A stretch of DNA of 64,000 bases. It comes from Pseudoalteromonas sp. Z1A8 (lineage in GTDB: Bacteria; Pseudomonadota; Gammaproteobacteria; Enterobacterales; Alteromonadaceae). Under the pieces are notes generated by a model. The model saw only the letters and a list, made by a program, of their open reading frames with translations, searched no databases and was not told the origin of the DNA. This document shows, piece after piece, positions 27,306 through 36,639 of this stretch. Made by a program: the position numbers and the translations under genes. Each line of letters opens with the position of its first letter. The stretch's first letter is position 1. The stretch lies in the NCBI RefSeq assembly GCF_011378855.1, contig NZ_WTLB01000010.1, positions 1 through 64,000 on the forward strand, in the 5' to 3' direction.

Positions 27306-29896
27306 AAAATATCTCCAACATTCTTAACTGACGTTACTGCAAATGCCCAAAACGGATGCATTCCTCTTTCCGCCATCAGCTCCTTTCCCTTAGTAACTGC
27401 CATCGGATTTTTTATCGCTACTTGCTCTAATATGTCATTAACTCGCTGATGCAGTGCCGCAATCGCTTCCTGCTGAAATTCATTATTTTCAATATCAGAA
27501 ATACTGGCCGCCATATCTGTCAACACATAATCACGATAGCTAAGCAACTGCCAAACATGGTCTGGGTCTGCAACTGTTCTAAAGTGCTTGCACCACACAC
27601 AAGCCAAAAAGTCACTGCACCATCCGTTTTCCTTACTGCCTGATAGATGCCGATGCTCTTTACCGTATTGTGACGCTTCTCCATCATTTCCTTGCGATGC
27701 ACACTCTCCCGTAGGCGTTTTCTGAGTGCTACTGTCATCAACCATTAACACCTTAATTTCCGGAACAATTTCTCGGCCTGTAAAATAACGCTGCATTACA
27801 TCTAATGCCGTGTGCAGAGTTTGTTGTGTTTTTTCTTCGCTCACTCGTTGGTAGTGCTTGATGAACGTGTCGAAGGTATGAATTTTTGCCGATTCATATG
27901 CGCGCATTTGCTTTGCTACTTCACGGTAAAGGTGATTTGCACCATTCTTGCGAATACGCATTGAGTCATAATTCACCGTGCAACCAAGTCGACTCAAAAT
28001 AGATTTGATATGGGCAATGATATTACTTGCTAATACACAACTTACATTGGTTTTTTCTTTGAAGATAAATAGATAATTCTGTACATGCTTACCTCCCAAA
28101 TGACGGTAGTCGTGAGTCAGGGTATCTTTTACGTAAACGATATCTCGCATCACACTATTTACTGTTCGTCCATCTAAGGAATAGGGATCGGTGTCATAAC
28201 CTTTTCTAGGTTTTTGGATCAACACCGTAATACTTTTTTTAGCCGTTGGCAGAGAAACTTCCGTAATATCATTAAGCTCTATGTCCGCCATAGGTGACGT
28301 ATTCCAACAACTTTTTACTTGGATGCGAGCAAAGTACAGTGCGATTAATTGCTTTACGTTATCTGTTTCCTTGATCCCCTTTTCAATGTAAAAAATCAAT
28401 TCCCGCAATTCTTGATCACTGTATAAATCTTCGATTTTCATTCTTCTGGCATGACGTTGTTGGCGCTTAGATGACAGTTTGTAAGCTTCAACTACTGCCT
28501 GCCCTGTAATGGCCATTATCCACCTTATTGCTTCGAAATAAGACATGCCCGTATTTAGGCTTATGATCTTGCTTTTAACATCAGACTGAATATATTGAAA
28601 AACACTTTTTTGTATACGATTTTTATCTAAGCTGAGGCACTTAAAGCCGTATTTCTTAAGTTGCTCTAAAAAGTTAGGTAAAAAAAAATTTATCAATAAA
28701 CGATTAAGTGTGGTGAAGCGGCCATACAAAGTAATCATTCCATAATTTTTCTCTGGCAAAAGGTCGATTTCAGAACTATGAACTTCTAATAATTTCGTCG
28801 CAATTTCAGGACATTGGCTTGCCAACTTAGAGTAGTTGATATGCCTATACATCTGTTCTTTTTCAAAATAAAAAGGCAGTAAATATTCAATGTATTCATG
28901 GCTATGAACCTCATACCCAAGGTGCTGCTCTAGTAATAAGAGCAATTCAGCGAATTGCTCTTTTCTAAGTAAAGCTTTTGCTTCTTTAAGCAAAGCAAAC
29001 TTATTTTTCTTAAAGCCATCAAGTCCTTCATCAACTAAAGCACATTTATTCTTCTTAGCTACTTTTCGAATGCTGCCCACAATATTTATAAAGCGCATAG
29101 TAATTGAAACAACATTATGCTCTAGCTCACCTTTAAACTTATCTGAGTTAGCCAGTTCCTGAAGCTGTTCAACCAGTACAGGCGCAATATCTGCTAAATC
29201 AGTAACGTTTATAGACTTGTCATTAATAGTGATTCTTACAACTTGAAAATGATTTGGTTGGTATACTTCAAGCACCGAAAATAATGCTGACTGAAGTACG
29301 TAGTGTTTATCTTTAATCGGGTATTCGTTAAAGGTTTGTCTAAAGTGCATGGTTGAGTTAAACCAAAGTAAACCATGCTCATAGATCTGTTTTTCAACTA
29401 CAGGGGCTGCATCAAAAAGCAATTTCAAACATCTTTGGGCAGTTTGCGCGACCATAAGAGTGCTACTTTTGGCAAGCGTTGACCGCATACCCCATGCACT
29501 TATGACATCGTTAAGCTCTTTACCTAATCGGAAACTCTTGCGATACCAATGCAATAAATCAATGTTTGTATCAAATACAAAAACCCTGCTAGGTCTTGAA
29601 TTGTTCTCGCTAATTGCGCTTGCAAAATAAGATAAACAGCGTCTAAACATCAAGTCATCTTCGTGGGGTATATTTTGCGACAATATCTCTAACTTAAGCC
29701 AATAATCATCACGAAATAGCGAGTGAATATCTTGCAATAAACTGTGACAATGGCTTCGCAACACTGAATGTCGAAGCAACAAGAGTTTAAAAGAGCTAAT
29801 GTGCAGTTTAATGCGCTTACTATTTTCATCAGTTAAATAACTGCTTAGCTGTTCTTCTAACGGTGAAAAATCGGTTACGGTATCAAGCATCTGCAC
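27302..29896 (-). CDS. Large recombinase-like protein of the mobility operon
   Basis: An 864-residue protein, the second gene of the operon, overlapping its neighbours by 14 and 4 bases. The C-terminal third has the outline of a tyrosine recombinase, but the catalytic blocks are degenerate. RIRKNGANHLYRE may be the box II remnant and FIKHYQRV the Tyr region. A Cys pair (FLACVWCKHF) near the end parallels the zinc site of the third gene. The N-terminal 500 residues are helical and unrecognised. It fits the large partner (GmtZ-like) of a gamma-mobile-trio set; it may be a structural rather than catalytic recombinase subunit. Confidence 0.65.
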   Translation of the reverse strand: MQMLDTVTDFSPLEEQLSSYLTDENSKRIKLHISSFKLLLLRHSVLRSHCHSLLQDIHSLFRDDYWLKLEILSQNIPHEDDLMFRRCLSYFASAISENNSRPSRVFVFDTNIDLLHWYRKSFRLGKELNDVISAWGMRSTLAKSSTLMVAQTAQRCLKLLFDAAPVVEKQIYEHGLLWFNSTMHFRQTFNEYPIKDKHYVLQSALFSVLEVYQPNHFQVVRITINDKSINVTDLADIAPVLVEQLQELANSDKFKGELEHNVVSITMRFINIVGSIRKVAKKNKCALVDEGLDGFKKNKFALLKEAKALLRKEQFAELLLLLEQHLGYEVHSHEYIEYLLPFYFEKEQMYRHINYSKLASQCPEIATKLLEVHSSEIDLLPEKNYGMITLYGRFTTLNRLLINFFLPNFLEQLKKYGFKCLSLDKNRIQKSVFQYIQSDVKSKIISLNTGMSYFEAIRWIMAITGQAVVEAYKLSSKRQQRHARRMKIEDLYSDQELRELIFYIEKGIKETDNVKQLIALYFARIQVKSCWNTSPMADIELNDITEVSLPTAKKSITVLIQKPRKGYDTDPYSLDGRTVNSVMRDIVYVKDTLTHDYRHLGGKHVQNYLFIFKEKTNVSCVLASNIIAHIKSILSRLGCTVNYDSMRIRKNGANHLYREVAKQMRAYESAKIHTFDTFIKHYQRVSEEKTQQTLHTALDVMQRYFTGREIVPEIKVLMVDDSSTQKTPTGECASQGNDGEASQYGKEHRHLSGSKENGWCSDFLACVWCKHFRTVADPDHVWQLLSYRDYVLTDMAASISDIENNEFQQEAIAALHQRVNDILEQVAIKNPMAVTKGKELMAERGMHPFWAFAVTSVKNVGDIL

Positions 29897-31265
29897 CTCC
29901 TAATTGCTCGGCATTAAATGCATCTTCTTGCAGCGGGGTAACAAACTCACCAAACAATTTATCTACCCAGCTTCCCATTTGTTTATCGAATGTTAGTGAT
30001 CGAGAGAAATTGATGTACTTTTGGGTCGTTGAAAAATCCGCATGACCCATCAACTGCATTAACTTGTATTGCACAAAGCCAATGGGCAGGTTTTTATAAA
30101 TAAGGAAACCAGCAATGTTTGTAGCAAATGTTGAGCGTAAATCATGGAAATCACGCTTTAATGTTTTCCCAAATAGCGCTAATTCTTTGCGCACCTTTGA
30201 AATCACGTTTCCGATTGATTTACGAGACATAAAATCACCAGAGCGATTAAGAAAAAGTGGTGCATCATCACAGTTACCATGTTCAAGCTGCCACTTAGCT
30301 AATCTGTCTTGGTGTTCTTTGCCGTTACGATATTGCCAAAGTGATGTCATCAACCCTTTTGACACCATTATCGTGCGCTCTTTGTCGTACTTGCCAATAA
30401 TATTTACGTAATAAATCGCTTTATTATCCAAGGCAGTATCAACAACATGACTAGCGCTAAAAGTAGCAATTTCCTCCGCACGCAGGCCACATTGAACCGC
30501 TAAATCCACTCGCAATTTAGATCCTTGCTTTGTCAGTTCCTTGCTGGCATAGAGCAGTTTCAATTCATCTTGACTGTAAGGTGATAAACCCGCATCGCCT
30601 GACTTCTTTTGTTTATACTTTTTAGGGATCAGTAAGTCAGTGGTGGTAATAATAAATCCTTTTTCCTCGCTACCGTAGTCAGTAAATAGCAAGTCTAAAC
30701 CGCCATCCTTGCGCTTTTTCTTAATGACCTTAGTTTTATATTTGAATGGCACTTTATCAATTCTGCGTTGCTTTCTTGCCCACTCGTAAAACTGCCTAAC
30801 ATGGTTTATATATAAGTTTGCCGTATCTCGGTCAATATCCTTCGCTATCACTTGTTCTATAAGGTGCTTGCGATAGCGATAAACTGGCAACCAGTATTTT
30901 GCTTTATCGCTGTCACTTACGGCATAAACCTCATGCCAGTCCACATTATTTTTCTCAACCCATTGCAGAAACAAACTCATCGAATTTGCTAACGACTGCA
31001 CGGTAATGAGTGCTACACCACCAAGCGGGTTTTTCCTACCACCACGTTTAGGTGGCATAAAAAGCCCTTTATATCTGTGCTCTAGGAATAAATTGATTTC
31101 GAGAACATCCTGAATTCGCAATAGCGATAACACTCTAGGGAAGCGCTCCACAATGTGATCTTCATGAAAAGCTACAGTGTGTAGCCCATTCCCATCAACA
31201 TTACAAAAATAAGGGAGACTTCCTATATTTACACTTCTGCGTACAACTCTAGGTTTTAAGTACAA
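29883..31265 (-). CDS. Tyrosine recombinase/integrase, first gene of the mobility operon
   Basis: A 460-residue integrase with an N-terminal SAM-like core-binding domain (about 90-190) and a catalytic domain with QCGLRAEE (Arg near 262), FHDLRSTF (His-x-x-Arg near 370), LMGHADFST and KYINF (Tyr near 414). It leads the operon, transcribed towards the left end of the island, and lies back to back with the RM cargo operon across a 247-base divergent region. It corresponds to TnpA of Tn554 or GmtY of gamma-mobile-trio elements; the family link is inference. Confidence 0.82.
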   Translation of the reverse strand: MYLKPRVVRRSVNIGSLPYFCNVDGNGLHTVAFHEDHIVERFPRVLSLLRIQDVLEINLFLEHRYKGLFMPPKRGGRKNPLGGVALITVQSLANSMSLFLQWVEKNNVDWHEVYAVSDSDKAKYWLPVYRYRKHLIEQVIAKDIDRDTANLYINHVRQFYEWARKQRRIDKVPFKYKTKVIKKKRKDGGLDLLFTDYGSEEKGFIITTTDLLIPKKYKQKKSGDAGLSPYSQDELKLLYASKELTKQGSKLRVDLAVQCGLRAEEIATFSASHVVDTALDNKAIYYVNIIGKYDKERTIMVSKGLMTSLWQYRNGKEHQDRLAKWQLEHGNCDDAPLFLNRSGDFMSRKSIGNVISKVRKELALFGKTLKRDFHDLRSTFATNIAGFLIYKNLPIGFVQYKLMQLMGHADFSTTQKYINFSRSLTFDKQMGSWVDKLFGEFVTPLQEDAFNAEQLGGADA

Positions 31266-31512
31266 AATACCACTCCATCACAATGATGCATAAAAAATAG
31301 CAGTATACTATTAAATGTCAACCAAAAACGCGAAAAATAGTGCAGCATCAAACTACCGCACTACATGCGCCATTTTTATATTGCAAAAATATTCAGTTAT
31401 AAATTATCTTTTTTTGTACGAATATGCTTAAATCTTAAAACTAAGCTAAAACATTCGTGCTTTAGCAACTAAATAAGTGGTTTATATATTTTATAAAAAG
31501 GTATCAGCTCCA

Positions 31513-32091
31513 ATGTTTACAATACTTTGCGAGATTGCTGATGTGTTTTCTGGCTATCCCTTTAGAGGAACTATTCCTGCTGATGAAAATGGGGATGTGC
31601 ACGTAGTTCAAGTTAGAGATACACGCGCTACAGGAGAAGTTTTTCAGGATGAAATGGTTAAAGTAATACTTCCCGGTAAAAAGGCGCCAAATTGGCTACG
31701 TTCCGGTGATGTGCTGTTTGTTGCTAAAGGTGTAAAGCATTTTGCTGCTCTAGTTGAAGACTTGCCAGTAAATACAGTCTGCTCCCCACACTTTTTTTTG
31801 ATACGAGTGAAACCTGAGTATCAAAATCGAGTGAAACCTGAGTTCATCTGTTGGCAATTAAATCAACTACCAGCTCAGCGCTATTTCAGCACCACCGCTG
31901 AGGGGTCGTTGCATTTAAGTGTGCGTAGGCAAGTACTAGAGAACACCCCGCTAAAGCTGTTAGATATTAAAGACCAACAACTTATCGCAGATATGCATAA
32001 GTGTGCTTTAAAAGAACGAGCTGCAATGATGCAGCTAATTAAAAATAAAGATAAAGAACAAACAACAATTGCATTAAAATTATTGAATTAA
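31513..32091 (+). CDS. Single-TRD HsdS-like protein
   Basis: I take the start at ATG 31513 (MFTILCE); the open frame reaches a GTG at 31477. The 192-residue product looks like one half of a type I specificity subunit. It has one target-recognition domain opening with IADVFSGYPFRG, the usual TRD entry, then GSLHLSVRRQVLENTPL and a short helical tail, instead of the two TRDs of the full HsdS encoded further on. Half-subunits can dimerise to read palindromic sites or compete with HsdS. It leads the cargo operon, 37 bases before hsdM. Confidence 0.65.
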   Translation: MFTILCEIADVFSGYPFRGTIPADENGDVHVVQVRDTRATGEVFQDEMVKVILPGKKAPNWLRSGDVLFVAKGVKHFAALVEDLPVNTVCSPHFFLIRVKPEYQNRVKPEFICWQLNQLPAQRYFSTTAEGSLHLSVRRQVLENTPLKLLDIKDQQLIADMHKCALKERAAMMQLIKNKDKEQTTIALKLLN

Positions 32092-32128
32092 GATGTTTAT
32101 AATTAACTAAACTAAGGTATTTCCGACT

Positions 32129-33652
32129 ATGGCAACAACTATAAATCAAATCAATCAGGACGATATTAACAAAGCGGTGTGGAACGCCTGCGACACCTTT
32201 CGCGGTGTGATCAGTGCCGATACCTATAAAGACTTCATCCTTACTATGCTGTTTTTAAAATATATCTCTGATGTATACAAAGACGAATACAATAAACTGG
32301 TTACTCAGTATGGCGATAAGCCAGATTTAATCCACGCTATGATGTCTAAGCAACGTTTTGTGTTACCAGAAGGCGCGAGCTTTTGGGATTTATACGAAAA
32401 ACGCTATGAAGCAGGTAACGGTGAACGTATTGATAAAGCTTTACACGCACTAGAAGAAGCTAACGGCAGTAAGCTTAAAAACGTATTCCAAGACATCAGC
32501 TTTAACACCGACCGCCTAGGCCAAGAAAAGCAAAAAAACGATTTGCTGCGCCACTTATTAGAAGACTTTGGTAAAGACATTTTAAACCTAAGCACAGAGC
32601 GTGTAGGTAGCTTAGATATTATCGGTAACGCCTATGAATACCTTATTAAACACTTTGCCGCAGGCAGTGGCGCGACCGCTGGCGAATACTACACCCCACC
32701 TGAGGTCTCAACCCTTTTAGCAACCGTTTTAGAACCCGTTGAGGGCGATCAAATATGTGACCCATGTACAGGCAGTGGCTCGCTGCTGTTAAAATGTGGC
32801 GCTATGGTGCGTAAAAACTCTGGCTCAAAAAAATACGCTCTATTTGGGCAAGAAGCCATTGGCTCTACATGGGCACTCGCCAAAATGAATATGTTCCTAC
32901 ACGGTGAAGACAACCACCGTATTGAGTGGGGCGACACTATTCGTAACCCTCTGCTACTTGATAAAGACGGCAACGGCTTACTGCACTTTGACGTGGTTAC
33001 CGCCAACCCGCCGTTTAGCTTGGATAAGTGGGGACATGACGATGCAAGCAGCGACCCATACGGGCGTTTTCGCCGTGGTGTACCGCCTAAAACCAAAGGT
33101 GATTATGCGTTTATCAGCCACATGATAGAGACGCTAAAACCAGAAACTGGCCGTATGGCGGTAGTTGTACCACATGGTGTGCTGTTTCGCGCATCAAGCG
33201 AGGGGAAAATCCGTAAACAGCTTATTGAAGAAAACCTGCTAGATACCGTAATCGGCCTACCAGAAAAGCTGTTTTTTGGTACAGGCATCCCCGCTGCCAT
33301 TTTGATATTCAAAAAGCACAAAACCGACAACAACGTATTGTTTATTGATGCGAGCCGTGAATTCAAGTCAGGTAAAAACCAAAACCAGTTAACGCCTGAC
33401 AACATTAAAAAAGTTATCGACACCTACAAAGCGCGTGAAACTACCGATAAGTATTCATACCTAGCAAGCTTTGACGAAATTGCCGAAAACGACTTTAACC
33501 TCAATATTCCGCGTTACGTTGATACGTTTGAAGAAGAAGCCGAGATTGATTTAGTGGCGGTACGAACTGAGCGTGTGGAGCTTAAAAGCGAATTGCAAAC
33601 TCTAGAGACAGAAATGGAAGGCTACTTAAAGGAGTTGGGTTATGGTGCCTAA
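32129..33652 (+). CDS. hsdM: Type I DNA methyltransferase (island)
   Basis: A 507-residue N6-adenine methyltransferase subunit. It has an N-terminal helical domain (about 10-150), GEYYTPPEV near residue 190, SAM motif DPCTGSGS near 211-218, and catalytic NPPF near 292-295. It modifies host DNA at the site chosen by HsdS and forms the core of the restriction complex. It overlaps hsdS by 11 bases. It is clearly different from the resident HsdM that the island interrupts, so the island supplies its own full set. Confidence 0.93.
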   Translation: MATTINQINQDDINKAVWNACDTFRGVISADTYKDFILTMLFLKYISDVYKDEYNKLVTQYGDKPDLIHAMMSKQRFVLPEGASFWDLYEKRYEAGNGERIDKALHALEEANGSKLKNVFQDISFNTDRLGQEKQKNDLLRHLLEDFGKDILNLSTERVGSLDIIGNAYEYLIKHFAAGSGATAGEYYTPPEVSTLLATVLEPVEGDQICDPCTGSGSLLLKCGAMVRKNSGSKKYALFGQEAIGSTWALAKMNMFLHGEDNHRIEWGDTIRNPLLLDKDGNGLLHFDVVTANPPFSLDKWGHDDASSDPYGRFRRGVPPKTKGDYAFISHMIETLKPETGRMAVVVPHGVLFRASSEGKIRKQLIEENLLDTVIGLPEKLFFGTGIPAAILIFKKHKTDNNVLFIDASREFKSGKNQNQLTPDNIKKVIDTYKARETTDKYSYLASFDEIAENDFNLNIPRYVDTFEEEAEIDLVAVRTERVELKSELQTLETEMEGYLKELGYGA

Positions 33653-34829
33653 TGGATGGGAACATGTTCGCTTAAATAACTTATGCTTGACTGTAACAAG
33701 TGGCTCTCGTGACTGGGCAAAGTACTACGCAGAGCAAGGCAGCAAGTTCATTCGAATGACAAATCTTCAAAGAGATAATATTTATTTAAATTTATCAGAT
33801 TTGAAATTTGTTGATGTAAAAAGCGATTCTTCAGATGGCAAAAGAACATCGCTAAAAGCTGGCGATATTCTTATGTCTATTACAGCCGAACTTGGAAAAA
33901 TTGGCTGGGTTCACGAAGGGTTGGGTGAGGCATTTATAAATCAGCACACCGCTTTAATACGATTGGATGAGAAAAAGTCGCACAGTAAATATATTGCGTA
34001 TCTCTTATCATCAAAAGAAATGAATCATAAAATAAATCGGTTAAATGATTCTGGTGCAAAAGCTGGGCTTAATTTACCAACTATACGATCTATTCCAATT
34101 GATGCTCCTCCACTTCCTGAACAACGCAAAATCGCCAAAATCCTATCCACTTGGGATAAAGCGATTAGCACCACCGATCGCCTAATCGACAACAGCAAAC
34201 AGCAGAAAAAAGCCCTAATGCAACAACTGCTCACAGGTAAAAAACGCCTACTTGATGATTCAGGTAAACAGTTTGAGGGAGAGTGGAAAAGAATTGAGTT
34301 AGGCAAGTTACTCGATTACAAACAACCAACGCCGTTTTTAGTTAAATCAACTGAATATTCAGACGAATATAAAACACCTGTGTTAACGGCTGGTAAGACG
34401 TTTATCTTAGGTTACTCAAACGAAGACTTTGGTATCTTCAGAGAAGAGTTACCAGCGATAATTTTTGATGACTTTACAACAGCCAGTAAGTTTGTAGATT
34501 TTCCATTCAAGGCTAAGTCTAGTGCAATGAAAATACTAGTTGCAAAAGATGGTGTGTCTATTAAGTACATATATGAAGCTATGCAAGTGCTAAATTACCC
34601 TGTGGGAGGTCATCAACGACATTGGATTTCCATATTCTCAAATTTAGTTATTGGGTTACCTTCGTCAGAAGAACAGCAAAAAATAGCAACTGTACTAACA
34701 AATGCAGATAAAGAAATTGAGTTATTACAACAACAACTCGCCGACTTAAAACAAGAGAAAAAAGCGCTGATGCAGCAGTTGTTAACAGGTAAGCGCAGAG
34801 TGAAACCAGAGATTAGGGAAGATTTATGA
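33642..34829 (+). CDS. hsdS: Type I restriction specificity subunit (island)
   Basis: A 395-residue HsdS with two target-recognition domains (about 1-150 and 205-345), each followed by the conserved helical spacer with ALMQQLLTGKKR and ALMQQLLTGKRR. These two near-identical spacer ends are the usual sites of TRD exchange. Its stop overlaps the ATG of the deaminase gene (34826-34829), so the deaminase is translated from the RM message. Confidence 0.93.
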   Translation: MVPNGWEHVRLNNLCLTVTSGSRDWAKYYAEQGSKFIRMTNLQRDNIYLNLSDLKFVDVKSDSSDGKRTSLKAGDILMSITAELGKIGWVHEGLGEAFINQHTALIRLDEKKSHSKYIAYLLSSKEMNHKINRLNDSGAKAGLNLPTIRSIPIDAPPLPEQRKIAKILSTWDKAISTTDRLIDNSKQQKKALMQQLLTGKKRLLDDSGKQFEGEWKRIELGKLLDYKQPTPFLVKSTEYSDEYKTPVLTAGKTFILGYSNEDFGIFREELPAIIFDDFTTASKFVDFPFKAKSSAMKILVAKDGVSIKYIYEAMQVLNYPVGGHQRHWISIFSNLVIGLPSSEEQQKIATVLTNADKEIELLQQQLADLKQEKKALMQQLLTGKRRVKPEIREDL

Positions 34830-36619
34830 GTTTAAAATTTACAGGATCATATTCTGAACTTCAAACCAAATTGAGTAGTTTAAATGGCACTTGGGATGAA
34901 TCACAGACTAATAAAAAAGTTCTTCGAGTGGGTAATGGGCTACTTAATTGGTATGAATCAACTGGTACTATTCAGTTTCAAGGTCAAGGAGCTGAAAAAG
35001 AAAAATTAGAAAGCGAAGTGCCACATCTAATTTATCCGCAGCAATTTCCAAAACCTGAAATTGTAGCTAAAGTAGAAAATATACCTATTGAAAATACGCA
35101 AAAATCAATAAATATAAAAGAACAAACGATTGAGAGAAAGTATCTTGAATCTAATATCAATGATAGTGAATTAATTATTGGTATTGTGAGTGCAGTAGGT
35201 ACTGAGTCTAAGCGAGTGATTGACCCACTTAAAGATAGACTAATGGGCTTTGGTTATGACGTCGAAGAAGTACGTGTTTCTGGGATTTTAACAAGCTATG
35301 CCAATACAGGAACAAGTCGTGAATATGACCGCATAAAGCACTATATGGAGTCAGGAGATTCGTTACGCAAAGATAGTCAAAGTAATGCAATTTTAGCCGC
35401 TGGGGTAGCAAAACAAATCTTAAATAATCGTACCGAAGGTTCAACAAAAAAAGCATACATAATAAATTCTTTAAAACATCCAAGTGAGGTAGATCTTTTA
35501 CGGAAAGTTTATGGTGACGGTTTTTATTTAATAGGCATTCATGCTGATGAGAAAAGACGCCATAAATACTTAACAGATGATAAAGGCTGCACTTTAGAGC
35601 AGGCAAATGAACTTATTAAGATAGATGAAGATGAAAGCTTTGGTCACGGTCAAAAAACTAGGGACACTTATCATCTTGCTGACTTTTTCCTAAACCTTGG
35701 TAAAAATGATGACCATGTTAAAAATAGGCTTCAACGATTTTTAGAGCTTATTTTCTCACATCCATACAAAAACCCAACTTTTGATGAGTTTGCGATGTTT
35801 ATGGCATTTAATAGTTCGGTTCGTTCTGGCGACCTTTCTCGTCAAGTAGGTGCTGTAATTAGTCAAAATAATCAAATTATTGCAACAGGTGCGAATGATG
35901 TCCCTCAATCTGGTGGGGGGTTATATTGGGCTGAAGCTGACCCTGAAACTGGTGAAGTTAGTGATCATCAAGATGGGAAAGACTACACGAGAGACGGTGA
36001 TTCAAATAAGCAAGCTCAAGCCGAAATAGCACTAGAAATAGCAAAAAAACTATTGGATTCTGGAATCGTAGCTAGTGATAAAGAGCTGGGTTTAAATGAG
36101 ATATTAATAGGCAGTAAAATTTCAGATTTGACTGAGTTTGGTCGTGTTGTTCATGCTGAAATGGATGCACTATTGTCATGTGGAAGAGCTGGAATTCCCA
36201 CAGTAGGGACTACATTGTATTGTACAACTTTTCCCTGCCATAACTGTGCTAAGCATATAATCGCTGGGGGTATGAAACGAGTAGTATATGTCGAACCATA
36301 TCCAAAAAGTCGTGCTCTTGATTTTCATTCAGAATCAATTCAACTGAAGTCCGAGTTTGATAAATCAACTCAAGATGATCAACTTATAGCTTTTGAGCCA
36401 TTTATTGGTGTTGGACCTAGAAGGTTCTTAGATCTATTTTCAATGAGCTTGGGAGCAGGTTCAAAATTAAAAAGAAAAGATAAGAAAGGCTCAACTTTAG
36501 TGTGGGATAAGTCAAACGCTCCCATCAGAACTCCACTTATCCCTAAGTCATATATTGAAATTGAGCAAGCTGCTGCTGAGATTTGGGAAGAATACTCGGC
36601 AAAAGACAGTCCACTTTAA
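34826..36619 (+). CDS. Anti-phage dCTP/dCMP deaminase, AvcD/DcdV-like
   Basis: A 597-residue protein in three parts. Residues 1-65 form a small beta-rich module (NWYESTGTIQFQG). Residues about 110-330 form a P-loop-kinase-like regulatory domain beginning IIGIVSAVGTES. Residues about 320-580 form a zinc-dependent cytidine deaminase domain with HAE near residue 442 and PCHNC near 470 as metal and catalytic residues. Proteins of this build in Vibrio and E. coli destroy the dCTP/dCMP pool during phage infection. In Vibrio the activity is held by an RNA (AvcI) encoded just upstream. Here the start codon overlaps the hsdS stop, leaving no room for a separate upstream RNA gene. Its N-terminal module is an addition I do not recall in AvcD. 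Confidence 0.85.
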   Translation: MSLKFTGSYSELQTKLSSLNGTWDESQTNKKVLRVGNGLLNWYESTGTIQFQGQGAEKEKLESEVPHLIYPQQFPKPEIVAKVENIPIENTQKSINIKEQTIERKYLESNINDSELIIGIVSAVGTESKRVIDPLKDRLMGFGYDVEEVRVSGILTSYANTGTSREYDRIKHYMESGDSLRKDSQSNAILAAGVAKQILNNRTEGSTKKAYIINSLKHPSEVDLLRKVYGDGFYLIGIHADEKRRHKYLTDDKGCTLEQANELIKIDEDESFGHGQKTRDTYHLADFFLNLGKNDDHVKNRLQRFLELIFSHPYKNPTFDEFAMFMAFNSSVRSGDLSRQVGAVISQNNQIIATGANDVPQSGGGLYWAEADPETGEVSDHQDGKDYTRDGDSNKQAQAEIALEIAKKLLDSGIVASDKELGLNEILIGSKISDLTEFGRVVHAEMDALLSCGRAGIPTVGTTLYCTTFPCHNCAKHIIAGGMKRVVYVEPYPKSRALDFHSESIQLKSEFDKSTQDDQLIAFEPFIGVGPRRFLDLFSMSLGAGSKLKRKDKKGSTLVWDKSNAPIRTPLIPKSYIEIEQAAAEIWEEYSAKDSPL

Positions 36620-36639
36620 TAAAACTATAGGGATTTTGT

